Source: Aminobacter anthyllidis (GTDB lineage: Bacteria > Pseudomonadota > Alphaproteobacteria > Rhizobiales > Rhizobiaceae). From it: a stretch of DNA of 64,000 bases. Where the stretch lies: the NCBI RefSeq assembly GCF_018555685.1, contig NZ_JAFLWW010000004.1, positions 606,597-670,596 on the forward strand, written 5' to 3'. Made by a program: the position numbers and the translations under genes. A model generated the notes under the pieces. That model saw only the letters and a program-made list of their open reading frames with translations, was not told the origin of the DNA and made no database searches. Shown piece after piece: positions 45,118 to 54,567 of the stretch. Within the stretch, counting starts at the first letter, position 1. Each line of letters starts with the position of its first letter.

Positions 45118-45951
45118 TCAACGCCGGCTTTCGATAATTTCGATGAAGCGGGCGAAGAGTTCGGCCTGGGATTTGATGCCGAGCTTTTGGTGAATGTTGC
45201 GGCGGTGGACCTTCACCGTCCCTGATGCGACGCCGAGCGAACGTGCGATGGATTCGGTCGAGTGTCCCTGCAACACCATGTCGACGACATGCACCTCGCG
45301 AGGGGTCAGCGACAGGCTTTCCCAGATATGGGTGCGGTCGAATTCGTTGTCTGGTGGCAGTGCGTTCTTCGGTGCTAGCGCAGTTTCGGCTTCCGGCAAT
45401 TCACGCCAGCGCTGACGGCATAGCTCGATCACCAGAGGCGCCATGTCGCGCAAAAGCCTGGCATCCGCAGTTCCGAACGGACCCGACGCCTTGAGACGCA
45501 TCAGCGAAAGGACCACTGAATCCTTGCCGGGCAGCGGCACGAAAAAGCCGACCTCTTCGGCGAGCCTGGTCTGGCTGTAGTACGAGCGGAAATACTCGCT
45601 GGCATAAAAGCGGTCAGGGGCCAGTTCCCGCATCCTCCAGAACCCTTCCTTGCGCTCGACTGCAGCATGGTGGAACGGATCGAGCAGGTAAGGCCCTTCC
45701 TGGTACAGCGCGACGAAGACATGGCTTTCGGGGGGTGAGAATGTCTCGAACAGCATTGGCGGGCGTGCGGCACCGCGATAACCGAACACAACACAATGGT
45801 CGAAGCTCACATGCCGACGTAACCAGGTGGTCATCATCTCGCCAAATCGACAACCACTGGTTTCGCGTGTCGCTTCGATGGTCGCCGCCAAATCGCCGAA
45901 GTCGTCGCTGCGGGAAGACCGTCCAATCAACTTAGATACCCCTTCAAACAA
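45118..45951 (-). CDS. LuxR-family transcriptional regulator
   Basis: 277 residues. The C-terminal LuxR/NarL HTH spans ~212-275 (LSLTPREVHVVDMVLQGHST, LGVASGTVKVHRRNIHQKLG). The N-terminal ~190 residues form an unnamed sensor (SFDHCVVFGYRGAARPP, EEVGFFVPLPGKDSVVLSLM). No receiver phosphorylation site or typical acyl-homoserine-lactone pocket residues are evident. It is divergent from the polyamine-type ABC operon with 98 bases between starts, and a palindrome lies in that gap. It probably senses a polyamine-like compound and controls the operon. Confidence 0.88.
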   Translation of the reverse strand: MFEGVSKLIGRSSRSDDFGDLAATIEATRETSGCRFGEMMTTWLRRHVSFDHCVVFGYRGAARPPMLFETFSPPESHVFVALYQEGPYLLDPFHHAAVERKEGFWRMRELAPDRFYASEYFRSYYSQTRLAEEVGFFVPLPGKDSVVLSLMRLKASGPFGTADARLLRDMAPLVIELCRQRWRELPEAETALAPKNALPPDNEFDRTHIWESLSLTPREVHVVDMVLQGHSTESIARSLGVASGTVKVHRRNIHQKLGIKSQAELFARFIEIIESRR

Positions 45952-45964
45952 TGAAATTGCAGAG

Positions 45965-45986
45965 ATATACCACCTGTGAGGTATAT
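45965..45986. promoter_or_regulatory. Palindromic operator between luxR-type gene and ABC operon
   Basis: ATATACC-N8-GGTATAT, perfect 7-base arms, 14 bases before the LuxR start and 64 bases before the importer start. Its spacing and position suit a dimeric regulator acting on both genes. Confidence 0.6.
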
Positions 45987-46049
45987 ACTAGGCGCCAATC
46001 CATTGGTAGCGTTCCGTCATCGTGACGCCTTCCGGTTGGAGATTGTCGA

Positions 46050-47189
46050 TTGTCTACAGCGCCTGTTCCCGACATCGAGTTCCGTGGGGTTGCCAAGCGC
46101 TATGGCGCAGTAACCGCCGTTAGCGGCATCGATCTCGCCGTTCCCCCTGCAGCATTCGTCGCGCTACTTGGGCCATCGGGCTGCGGCAAGACCACCTGCC
46201 TGCGCATGATCGGCGGCTTCGAGCAACCGAGCGAGGGCCAGGTGCTCATCCGCGGCAAGGACATGGCCGGGACGCCGCCGTATCGGCGCCCGGTCAACAT
46301 GGTGTTCCAGCAATATGCGCTGTTCCCGCATCTCGATGCCGGGGACAACGTATCCTACGGCTTGCGCCAGCTGCGGCCGCGGCTTTCGGCGCGCGAGATC
46401 AGCCTCAAAGCCGGCGAAGCGTTGGCGATGGTCCAGCTCGCCGGCTATGGCCGCCGCAAGATCCACGAGCTGTCGGGCGGGCAACAGCAGCGCGTGGCGC
46501 TCGCCCGGGCGCTGGTCAACAAGCCGGCTGTGCTTTTGCTCGACGAGCCACTGGCCGCGCTCGACAAAAAGCTGCGGACCGATATGCAGATCGAGCTTCA
46601 AAACCTGCAGCGCGAACTCGGTATCACCTTCGTTCTGGTCACGCATGACCAGGAGGAAGCGCTCTCAATGAGCGATTTCGTTTGCGTCATGAATCGCGGC
46701 AGCATCGTTCAGGTCGGCCAGCCGAGCGAGATCTACCATGAACCGGCAGACCTGTTTGTTGCCGATTTCGTCGGCAAGACCAACCTTCTTGCCGGCAAGG
46801 TAGAGAGGCGCTCGGGCGAACTGGTCGAGGTAATGCTTGCCGACGGTTCGGTGATTTCCGCGCGCAGCCGCAATGGTGTGGCCAGCGGCGAAGCCGTCTC
46901 GGTCAGCTTGCGCCCGGAGGCATTGCGCCTTGGCGCGTCGGAGCAGGGGACGTTTCAGGGTATCGTACGCAACCGCATCTTCCTCGGCTCCACGGCGGAA
47001 TACGCCATCGAGGTGCCAGCACTCGGCACGTTGCTGGCCACCGCCGACCACCAGCTCAGTCAGGATCTGTTCAAGCCGGGCGAACCCGTCGCTATCGGCT
47101 TCGCTCCGGGAGCGCCGCTGGCGTTTTCGGGGGTCAAAGAAAACGGGGAAAAACAGAGGGAAACAAAAAATGTCGAAATCGTATCGTGA
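46050..47189 (+). CDS. potA: Polyamine-type ABC transporter ATP-binding protein, PotA-like
   Basis: 379 residues with Walker A GPSGCGKTT, the Q-loop FQQYALFPHLD, signature LSGGQQQR, Walker B VLLLDEPLAALD and a C-terminal TOBE domain (~280-350). It energises uptake of spermidine/putrescine or similar polyamines. The start is TTG at 46050 with TTGGAG upstream. The 3' end overlaps the binding-protein gene by 20 bases, so the four transport genes form one operon with the SDR gene. Confidence 0.92.
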   Translation: MSTAPVPDIEFRGVAKRYGAVTAVSGIDLAVPPAAFVALLGPSGCGKTTCLRMIGGFEQPSEGQVLIRGKDMAGTPPYRRPVNMVFQQYALFPHLDAGDNVSYGLRQLRPRLSAREISLKAGEALAMVQLAGYGRRKIHELSGGQQQRVALARALVNKPAVLLLDEPLAALDKKLRTDMQIELQNLQRELGITFVLVTHDQEEALSMSDFVCVMNRGSIVQVGQPSEIYHEPADLFVADFVGKTNLLAGKVERRSGELVEVMLADGSVISARSRNGVASGEAVSVSLRPEALRLGASEQGTFQGIVRNRIFLGSTAEYAIEVPALGTLLATADHQLSQDLFKPGEPVAIGFAPGAPLAFSGVKENGEKQRETKNVEIVS

Positions 47190-48333
47190 TGGCCTGCCCA
47201 TCACCTCGGAAGAATTCGTCAGCCAGCTCATGCGCCTCAAGCGCGGCTCCATCGGCCGCCGCGATTTCCTTGGCCTGACCGGTCTCGGCATCGCCACCGC
47301 CGTGCTCGGACGCGAACTTGGCCTTTCGCCGACACCAGTGAACGCCGCCGAAAACCTCGGCGACCGGATGTCGATCGCCACATGGCCGAACTATCATGAT
47401 CCGGCGACCTTCGAGAACTTCACCAAGGACACCGGCGTCGCCGTCCAGGTAAACGTCTTTGGATCGAACGAGGAGATGCTGGCCAAGCTGCAGGCCGGCG
47501 GTTCGGGTTGGAGTCTTTACGTCCCGACCAACTACACAATCTCGACTTACAAGAAGCTCGATATCATCGAACCGCTAGACATGTCGAAGCTCGGCAATTT
47601 CGACTCCAAGTCGGAAGACGGGCGCTTTACTGCAGAAGGCGCCATCGATGGCGTCGTCTACGCTGTGCCGAAGAACTGGGGCACCACCGGCTTTGCAGTC
47701 AACACCAAGAAGCTGGCCAAGCCGATGACCACCTGGAAGGACTTCTGGGACGTGGCCATGGCCGAGGGCGACGGACGCACAATGGTGCACGACTACCAGC
47801 TCACCACTATTGGCAACGCGCTCAAATATTTCGGCTTCTCGTTCAACTCGCTCAAATCAGACGAGCTCGCCAAGGCCGAGGAGCTGCTGATCAAGGCCAA
47901 GCCACATCTCTTTGCCGTATCGAGTGACTACCAGCCGCCGATGCGGGCAGGCGACGCCTGGATGACCATGTGCTGGACCAATGACGGTGCCCAGCTCAAC
48001 CGCGACATTCCCGACATCGCCTATGTGCTTGGCAAGGAGGGCGGCGAGATCTGGACCGACTTCTACGCCATCCCAAAGGATGCGCCGAACAAGCCGGCTG
48101 GCTATGCGCTGCTCAATTACCTGATGAACCCGCAAGTTGCGGTCAAGGAGCATCTGGCCAATGGCGCGCCCTCGACTGATGCACGCGTCAACGCGCTGCT
48201 GCCAAAGGAAGTACTCGACAACCCGATCCTTTATCCGGCCGCCGATCTGCTCAGCCCGCTAGAATTCGGCGCGGCGGCGACGCTGACCGATCCGGCACGC
48301 GCCGAACTGATGGCCCGATTCAAGTCGGCCTGA
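47170..48333 (+). CDS. potD: Polyamine-type ABC substrate-binding protein, PotD-like (Tat signal)
   Basis: 387 residues. A twin-arginine motif GRRDFLGLTGLG (residues ~29-40) indicates folded export by Tat, unlike the Sec signals of the other binding proteins here. The mature domain is PotD-like: MSIATWPNYHDPATFENFTK, SGWSLYVPTNYTIS, YAVPKNWGTTGFAVNTKKL. The ATG at 47170 lies within the end of the ATPase gene; longer in-frame starts run through it and are rejected. Confidence 0.9.
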   Translation: MSKSYRDGLPITSEEFVSQLMRLKRGSIGRRDFLGLTGLGIATAVLGRELGLSPTPVNAAENLGDRMSIATWPNYHDPATFENFTKDTGVAVQVNVFGSNEEMLAKLQAGGSGWSLYVPTNYTISTYKKLDIIEPLDMSKLGNFDSKSEDGRFTAEGAIDGVVYAVPKNWGTTGFAVNTKKLAKPMTTWKDFWDVAMAEGDGRTMVHDYQLTTIGNALKYFGFSFNSLKSDELAKAEELLIKAKPHLFAVSSDYQPPMRAGDAWMTMCWTNDGAQLNRDIPDIAYVLGKEGGEIWTDFYAIPKDAPNKPAGYALLNYLMNPQVAVKEHLANGAPSTDARVNALLPKEVLDNPILYPAADLLSPLEFGAAATLTDPARAELMARFKSA

Positions 48334-48369
48334 GCCAACTCGGCCTGATCAATCCCAACTGGCCGATGG

Positions 48370-49275
48370 GTGCGCATCATGCGCGCCTATCGGCGCCTCG
48401 GACATATCCGCATGCACGGTAGCGCCTTTCGACACAAACTACTGACCGTCTTGCTGCTTGCGCCAGCAACAGTATGGTTGGTTGTTTTTCTCGTCCTGCC
48501 GTTTGTTGCCATCGTGGTTTTCAGCGTCGGCGAGCGCGCGCCGGAGGGCGGCTACCAGGCGGCATTCACCATGGCCCAGTATGCCAACCTGCCGGCCCGC
48601 GCCACCGCCTTCTGGAACACCCTGATCCTCGCCCCGGTCGGCGCCTTCGCCTGCCTGCTCGTCGCCTATCCAGTTGCCTACTATCTTGCCTTGCGGGCGC
48701 CGGAACGCTGGCGACTGATCCTGCTTGCGCTCATCGTCATCCCGTTCTGGACTAGCCTGCTGATGCGCACTTATGCGTGGATGTACATCCTCGGCGGGCG
48801 CGGCATTCCGGCCCTGCTGTCCTACATCGGCATTGAGGATCTGCGCCTCATCAACACGCCAGGCGCGGTATTGCTCGGCATCGTCTACGGCTATCTGCCG
48901 CTCATGATCCTGCCCATTTACGTCAGCCTCGAAAGGCTCGACCGCCGGCTGCTGGAGGCTTCCGCCGACCTCGGCGCCAAACCACTCTCGACCTTTGTCG
49001 GCGTGACGCTCAGGCTCTCGTTGCCAGGCGTGATGACCGGCTTGTCGCTGGTCATGATCCTGCTGCTCGGCGAATACCTTATCCCGAGCCTACTCGGCGG
49101 CGGCAAGGTGTTCTTCATCGGCAATGCGCTGGTCGACCTGTTCCTGCAATCGCGCAACTGGCCGTTCGGATCAGCCATCGCTGTGACGCTGGTGTTCGTT
49201 TCGGTCGTCGTCCTCATCATCGCCAATCGCGTCTCGACCCGCTTCTCGGGGGCACGCCAGGTGGACCTGATCTGA
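48370..49275 (+). CDS. potB: Polyamine-type ABC permease, PotB-like
   Basis: 301 residues, six membrane segments, with PFWTSLLMRTYAWMYILGGR and the EAA-like loop LLEASADLGAKPLSTF. The start is uncertain: GTG 48370, ATG 48379 or ATG 48412; the family fold begins after the last. It overlaps the next permease gene by one base. Confidence 0.9.
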   Translation: MRIMRAYRRLGHIRMHGSAFRHKLLTVLLLAPATVWLVVFLVLPFVAIVVFSVGERAPEGGYQAAFTMAQYANLPARATAFWNTLILAPVGAFACLLVAYPVAYYLALRAPERWRLILLALIVIPFWTSLLMRTYAWMYILGGRGIPALLSYIGIEDLRLINTPGAVLLGIVYGYLPLMILPIYVSLERLDRRLLEASADLGAKPLSTFVGVTLRLSLPGVMTGLSLVMILLLGEYLIPSLLGGGKVFFIGNALVDLFLQSRNWPFGSAIAVTLVFVSVVVLIIANRVSTRFSGARQVDLI

Positions 49276-50087
49276 TGCGCGCTTTCATCGTCGCCGTTTT
49301 CGCCTTCCTCTATCTGCCAATCGCTTTGGTAGTGCTGTTTTCCTTGAATGCGGGCCGCCACGCCAGCGAACTCACCGGCTTTTCGACGCAATGGTACGGC
49401 AAGGCGCTGGCAAATCCTTTCTTGGTCGAAGCGCTCAAGAACAGCCTGTTCATTGCCACCACGAGCGCGTTGCTGGCAGCGGTCTTCGGCACAGCTGCAG
49501 CCCTCGGGCTCGCGCGCGTGAACATCAGGACGCGCACTATCTTTGACGCGCTTCTTGGCGCGGCCATCGTGGTTCCCGGGGTTGTGATCGGCATTTCGAC
49601 GCTGGTCGCCTTGGTGCAGCTGTTTGCCGTGGTCAATCCGTTCGTCGCATCGATCTGGCCGGGCAGCACGCCGCCACGTCTGGCGCTTGGCTATGGCTCG
49701 ATCGTCGCCGCGCATGGCCTGTTCTCCATGGCGCTGGTGTCGATGATCGTGCGCACCCGGCTCGGCAGTCTCGACCGCAATCTGGTCGAAGCGTCCAGCG
49801 ATCTCTACGCGACACCGTTGACGACCTTCCACTCGATTGTGCTGCCGCAGATCATGCCGGCAATTCTCGCGGGTTTCCTGCTCGCCTTCACTTTCTCCTT
49901 CGATGATTTCATCATCGCCTTCTTCGTCGCCGGCGCACAGACGACTCTACCGATCTACGTTTTCGCTTCGATCCGTCGCGGCATTACACCTGAAATCAAT
50001 GCCATCGCCACCATCGTGCTCTGCGCCTCCGTGCTCATGGTGGTGTTCGCACAGCTTCTGCTGCGCAAGACAAAACCCTCCCACTGA
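49275..50087 (+). CDS. potC: Polyamine-type ABC permease, PotC-like
   Basis: 270 residues, six membrane helices, with ALGLARVNIRTRTIFDALLG and the loop LVEASSDLYATPLTTFHSIV followed by SFDDFIIAFF, the PotC signature. Completes the importer with PotA, PotB and PotD. The SDR gene follows after 10 bases. Confidence 0.92.
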   Translation: MRAFIVAVFAFLYLPIALVVLFSLNAGRHASELTGFSTQWYGKALANPFLVEALKNSLFIATTSALLAAVFGTAAALGLARVNIRTRTIFDALLGAAIVVPGVVIGISTLVALVQLFAVVNPFVASIWPGSTPPRLALGYGSIVAAHGLFSMALVSMIVRTRLGSLDRNLVEASSDLYATPLTTFHSIVLPQIMPAILAGFLLAFTFSFDDFIIAFFVAGAQTTLPIYVFASIRRGITPEINAIATIVLCASVLMVVFAQLLLRKTKPSH

Positions 50088-50097
50088 AAGGCCCGTC

Positions 50098-50859
50098 ATG
50101 CTGCTTAAGGATCGTATCGCCATAGTCACGGGCGCGGGCTCCGGCATCGGTCGCGCCGGCGCGTTGATGATGGGCAGGGAAGGGGCGGTGCTGATCATTG
50201 CCGACCGGGATGCTGCGGCTGGCGAGGCGGCGGCCGGTGCTGTCAGGGCCGCCGGCGGACGGGCCGAAGCGATGACCACTGATGTGGCCGAAGATGCGCA
50301 GATCGAGCGGCTGATCGGCATGACGCTCGAGAAGCATCGACGCATCGACATCCTGCACAATCATGCGGGTATCCAGGTTGGCGGAACACTGACAGAGGTC
50401 GGCAGTCAGGGCATGGACGCCTCGTGGCGCATCAACGTGCGCGCCCATTTCTTGGCCGCAAAGTTAGCTATGCCCGCGATGATCGCACAAGGGGGTGGCG
50501 TGATTGTCAACACCGCCTCGAATTCCGGCGTCTTCTACGACCGTGAGATGATTGCCTATGCCACATCCAAGCACGCTGTCGTCGCGATGACCCGACAGAT
50601 GTCGGTCGACTATGCCAAGTACAATGTGCGCGTGAACGCGCTGTGCCCGGGCTGGGTCGACACGCCGTTCAACAATCCCTTCATCGCCCAGATGGGCGGT
50701 CGAGAAGCCATCGAGGCCTACATCAAAACGAAAATCCCCATGCAGCGCTGGGCACGCGCCGAGGAGATCGCCGAGGCCATTCTGTTCCTCGTCTCAGACC
50801 GCTCGTCGTTCATGACCGGCCAGGCGCTGGTCATCGACGGCGGAGAGAGCATCGCCTGA
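50098..50859 (+). CDS. Short-chain dehydrogenase/reductase (SDR)
   Basis: 253 residues, classical SDR. Cofactor motif TGAGSGIGR (~11-19), the NHAG variant of NNAG, catalytic Ser of NTASNSG, and YATSK with catalytic Tyr and Lys. GQALVIDGGESIA is the usual C-terminus. It oxidises an alcohol or reduces a ketone with NAD(P). As last gene of the polyamine-type importer operon, it may act on the imported solute or a product of it. Confidence 0.92.
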   Translation: MLLKDRIAIVTGAGSGIGRAGALMMGREGAVLIIADRDAAAGEAAAGAVRAAGGRAEAMTTDVAEDAQIERLIGMTLEKHRRIDILHNHAGIQVGGTLTEVGSQGMDASWRINVRAHFLAAKLAMPAMIAQGGGVIVNTASNSGVFYDREMIAYATSKHAVVAMTRQMSVDYAKYNVRVNALCPGWVDTPFNNPFIAQMGGREAIEAYIKTKIPMQRWARAEEIAEAILFLVSDRSSFMTGQALVIDGGESIA

Positions 50860-51050
50860 GCTGATCTGCCGCCTGAATTATTCGAATGCGGTTTGTCGGT
50901 AATGTGGACGTAGACGATCAGATCGGTGGGCGCTAGCCGAATGGCTGCTTAGCTCGAAATTCATTGAAAACCGGCCTGTCCGTTGTCGGCCCCCAAGCTC
51001 TCGTTTGAACAGGCGGGCCTTGTCGAAAAAAGTCTATCGTAGGGCGTCCG

Positions 51051-51795
51051 TCAGATAGCCAGAGCTAGTCTGCCGTATCTGCTGACTTCCAATTCGATCT
51101 CGGAAATGAGGCCATCAAGCGCCGGGTTTCTGGCCTTCTTTGCTCGCCGCACAACATAGGCGAGCGCAGGAGGAGTGGGCAAATGACGGTCAATGATATC
51201 CATGCTTTGAAGAAGATGGCGGTCGCTGAGAAGCGCGACGCCCAGGCCCGCGTTCACCGCTGCAACGATGCCAGCAGCGCTGGAGCATTCGAACACCGTC
51301 TCCAGATCCGCGCCCCCGTCCTGTCCAATGTCAATCGCCCACCGGCGGTAGAAGCAGTCGTCGTCGAAGGAGAGAAATGGGATCGTCCCTTCTGGGCTTA
51401 AAGACATCTCTCGGGACTTGACCCAGTGAAGATTCTCGCGGAACAGCACCACGTCAGTCGGCCGGACTTCATGGGTGAATACCTGCACGATGGCGACGTC
51501 CAACTCACCCAGCTCCAGCATAGAGCGCAGCACGAGGCTCATGCGGACCTTCGTCCTCACTATTACTTGAGGGTGCAGGCGCCGAAATCGGCCAAGGGTG
51601 CGCGATAGATCCGAGCATGTCGTGTCAAGCCCAGCTGGATTCGGCCTGCCAGGTCTGACTTCGCCAGGCTGACTAGAGCTTCGTCGTGAAGCCGCAGGAT
51701 CTTCGCTGCATATTCGAGGAGGTTTTCGCCCTCGAGCGTGAACGTGCCGCCACCAGGCCGTCGGTCCAGCAAGTCGAAGCCGAGGCTGGCTTCAG
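51051..51795 (-). pseudogene. LysR-type regulator fragment, truncated and frameshifted
   Basis: The fragment starts inside the DNA-binding domain (EASLGFDLLDRRPGGGTFTL) directly joined to the arsC fragment, so the first ~35 codons are missing. Near 51620-51632 the frame shifts: the first frame ends in ADFGACTLK, while the other reads LSRTLGRFRRLHPQVIVRTK and continues as a complete effector domain to the stop at 51051. It is therefore broken in two ways. It has no evident link to arsenic control. Confidence 0.75.
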
Positions 51796-52017
51796 CGTCA
51801 GATCGTCCAGGCCCAGTTCCGCATAGGGCGTTCCTTTCTGCCTGATGGCTTCGCGCACGGCCAGGCCCGCCGAGGAAATCAGCTCCTGAAGCACCGCGCG
51901 TGTCGGCGGCGTTTTCAGGTACTCGATGACGGTGGGCTCGACCCCGGCGTTGCGAATGAGAGCGAGCGTGTTGCGCGACGTGCCGCGGGCGGGGTTGTGG
52001 TAGATGGTGACGTCCAT
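51790..52017 (-). pseudogene. arsC: Arsenate reductase (ArsC), truncated and lacking the catalytic cysteine
   Basis: ATG 52017 opens a thioredoxin-fold ArsC (MDVTIYHNPARGTSRNTLAL), but the catalytic cysteine of the usual NPACGTSR motif is Arg12 here. Homology ends after ELGLDDLTL (~75 of ~140 residues), where the sequence joins a LysR gene fragment out of frame. Both changes abolish arsenate reduction. Its start overlaps the expected acr3 stop (TGATG), the normal operon arrangement. Confidence 0.85.
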
Positions 52018-52992
52018 CAGGCGGTCCTTTTGCCTTGTTTGGCGGCGCAAACGGCGGATCCCCGCTCGTACCAGCCCTTGCTGCGATTCACGATCCATAC
52101 GACCGAGAGCATCACGGAACTTCGACAAGCACGCCGACGACGGTTGCGAGTGCTGCGCCGGAGCTGAAGCCGAACAGGCTGATGGCGGCGGCGACCGCAA
52201 GTTCGAAGAAATTGGAAGCGCCGATCAGCGCCGACGGACCCGCAACGCAATGCTGCTCGCCGGAGATGCGGTTGAGCAGGTCGGCAAGGCCGAATTCAGA
52301 TAGACCTGGATCAGGATCGGCACGGCCAGCAGCGCGACGAGGGAGAGGGGCTGAAGCCTATGGAGCAGGCGGTCGAGTGCCTTCTGGCCGCCCGAGGCGA
52401 GCAGCCAACGTCTTATCACCTGCGCGATGATCACCGGAATGACGATGTAAAGTACGACTGACAGGACGAGTGTGCCCCACGGAACGGTGATCGCGGACAG
52501 GCCGAGCAGCAGTCCGACGATCGGCGCGAAGGCAACCACCATGATGGCATCGTTGAGCGCCACCTGCGACAGCGTGAAATGTGGTTCGCCCTTGGTCAGG
52601 TTCGACCATACGAAAACCATGGCCGTACAAGGCGCGGCTGCCAGGATGATGAGGCCTTCGATGTAGGAATCAATCTGGTCGGCTGGCAGGTAGGGGCGGA
52701 AGAGCCACCCGATGAAGAGCCAGCCCAGCAACGCCATCGAGAATGGCTTCACCGCCCAGTTGATGAAGAGCGTGACCCCGATGCCGCGCCAATGTCTACC
52801 GACCTCGCCCATGGCGGCGAAGTCGATCTTCAGCAGCATCGGGATGATCATCAGCCAGATCAGGACGGCGACCGGGATGTTCACCTTGGCGATCTCGGCG
52901 CTGCCGATGACGTGAAAGACACCTGGCATCAGATGGCCCAGGGCGACGCCCACGACGACCCAGAGGGTCAGATGGCGTTCAAAAGTTGACAT
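52017..52992 (-). pseudogene. acr3: Arsenite efflux permease (Acr3), two frameshifts
   Basis: From ATG 52992 the frame gives a good Acr3 N-terminus (MSTFERHLTLWVVVGVALGH, then LILAAAPCTAMVFVWSNLTK with the conserved Cys). After [12 protein letters not shown] the frame is lost by a one-base deletion near 52297; it continues in another frame as [20 protein letters not shown] and [21 protein letters not shown] second one-base deletion after VGVLVEVP near 52110 moves the last helix (MLSVVWIVNRSKGWYERGS) to a third frame. The ~10 helices would all be present if both bases were restored. Confidence 0.85.
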
Positions 52993-53012
52993 GATTTCTG
53001 CTTGTCCGAATG

Positions 53013-53361
53013 TTAGCAGCAGGCAGGAGCGAGTGCCGGCTGGCAGATGGCCGGATTGCCTGCGCAGCAGTCCTCCATCAGAAACCGGATCAAGCCGCTC
53101 CAGGGCCTGGTAGTCCGCCGAGTAGACGATGGAGCGCGAGTCGCGGCGGGCGGTGACCAGGCCGCCACGCTCCAGTTCCTTGAGGTGGAACGAGACGTTC
53201 GACGCGGAGACCCCTGCAGCTTCCGCAATGATGCCTGCGGCCATGCCTTCCGGCCCAGCCTTCACCAGCAGCCGAACGATCTTCAGTCGCGTTTCCTGGG
53301 ACATTGCCCCGAATGCGATCAGAGCTGCAGACGATGGCGGAACATTCCTAGCCACCCGCAT
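53013..53361 (-). pseudogene. arsR: ArsR-type arsenic repressor, frameshifted
   Basis: From ATG 53361 a winged-helix ArsR domain is intact (MSQETRLKIVRLLVKAG, GVSASNVSFHLKELERGGLV, RSIVYSADYQAL). A one-base insertion near 53100 shifts the frame; the true C-terminus reads GLIRFLMEDCCAGNPAIC in the other frame. That DCC-x5-C cluster matches the arsenite-binding cysteines of the Acidithiobacillus-type ArsR. In the shifted frame translation runs on without a stop into acr3, giving an artificial ArsR-Acr3 fusion frame without those cysteines. The DNA-binding part may still fold, but arsenic sensing should be lost. Confidence 0.8.
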
Positions 53362-53526
53362 TCTTTGCTGTGCGAAGGACCAGCCAAAAATAAGCGCTGG
53401 CACTGCCAGACCTCGCCAAGTGAGCTCCAGCGCTGCCAGCGTGTGCTGTAGGGCCGCACACGTCTGTTAAATTAGCAACTTCGCAGAAATGGCGGGAACT
53501 TTGTCGCAGACATTTGATTTCAGTGG

Positions 53527-54567
53527 ATGCGAGACGTGTCAATCCAAAGCATCAGAGCTAAAAGGAGGGTGGCGTCACCGCGTTATTCGCTCGTCATTCC
53601 TATCTACAACGAGGAAGAGGTACTGCCGAAGCTCGTCGAGCGGATCAGGACGCTGTTGTGCCAGCTGGACGGTGAGTCTGAAGCAATTTTCGTTGACGAT
53701 GGAAGCCATGACAAAAGCGCCGAACTTCTGAGGAACATGGTCGCTGTAGAGCCCAGATTTCGATTGATCGAGCTTTCCCGGAATTTTGGCCACCAAATCG
53801 CGATCACAGCCGGCATGAATGCCGCAACGGGCGATGCAGTGATTGTCATGGATGCCGATCTGCAGGATCCGCCAGAGGTCGTGCTCGACCTGGTAGCGAA
53901 ATGGAAGGAAGGATTCGAAATCGTCTACGCGCGCCGTGTTAAGCGCGAGGGCGAGTCCCTCTTTAAGAGGATCACGGCGAGCCTGTTTTACCGACTACTG
54001 GAAAGAATGACCTCGGTGGACATCCCGCGCGACGTTGGAGATTTCCGCTTGGTGGGCCGTAAGGCGCTGGAAACCTTCAAGCAAATGCCGGAACAAGATC
54101 GCTTCGTCAGAGGCATGTTCGGCTGGATGGGATTCAACCAGGCAACAGTCCCCTTTGAACGCCCGGCTCGGACGATTGGCCAAACCAAGTATCCGTTCTG
54201 GAAAATGATGCACCTTGCCGTTCACGGCATTGTCAGCTTCTCGGAGACGCCACTTCGCTTGGCACTATGGGGTGGATTGGTGATTTCCGGGCTTGCGATG
54301 TCGTATGGGGTTTACGCAATGCTCGCCTGGATCTTCGAGAGCGGCGTTATTGCCGGCTGGACGTCCACCGTCGTGATTGTGTCGTTCCTTTGTGGCGTCA
54401 ATCTCTTCATGACTGGCGTCGTCGGACTTTACGTGGGTGGTATCCACGCCGAGGTGAAACGCCGCCCCCTATACGTGATCGAGCGGCGCAGCGGTTTTGA
54501 CGAGAAAGGGCATGCCCGAGCGAGCGTCGAAGGGTCGTCCGAATATCAGGTTCGGAAGGTTGGCTGA
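53527..54567 (+). CDS. Family-2 glycosyltransferase, GtrB/dolichol-phosphate-mannose-synthase-like
   Basis: 346 residues: cytosolic GT-A domain (YSLVIPIYNEEEVLPKLVER, IFVDDGSHD, VIVMDADLQDPPE with the metal-binding DxD-type motif) and two C-terminal membrane helices (~230-320). Such enzymes load a sugar on bactoprenol phosphate at the inner face. The 3' end overlaps the methyltransferase gene and a GtrA-type flippase follows, so the set resembles a gtr surface-sugar modification cassette. Confidence 0.92.
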   Translation: MRDVSIQSIRAKRRVASPRYSLVIPIYNEEEVLPKLVERIRTLLCQLDGESEAIFVDDGSHDKSAELLRNMVAVEPRFRLIELSRNFGHQIAITAGMNAATGDAVIVMDADLQDPPEVVLDLVAKWKEGFEIVYARRVKREGESLFKRITASLFYRLLERMTSVDIPRDVGDFRLVGRKALETFKQMPEQDRFVRGMFGWMGFNQATVPFERPARTIGQTKYPFWKMMHLAVHGIVSFSETPLRLALWGGLVISGLAMSYGVYAMLAWIFESGVIAGWTSTVVIVSFLCGVNLFMTGVVGLYVGGIHAEVKRRPLYVIERRSGFDEKGHARASVEGSSEYQVRKVG

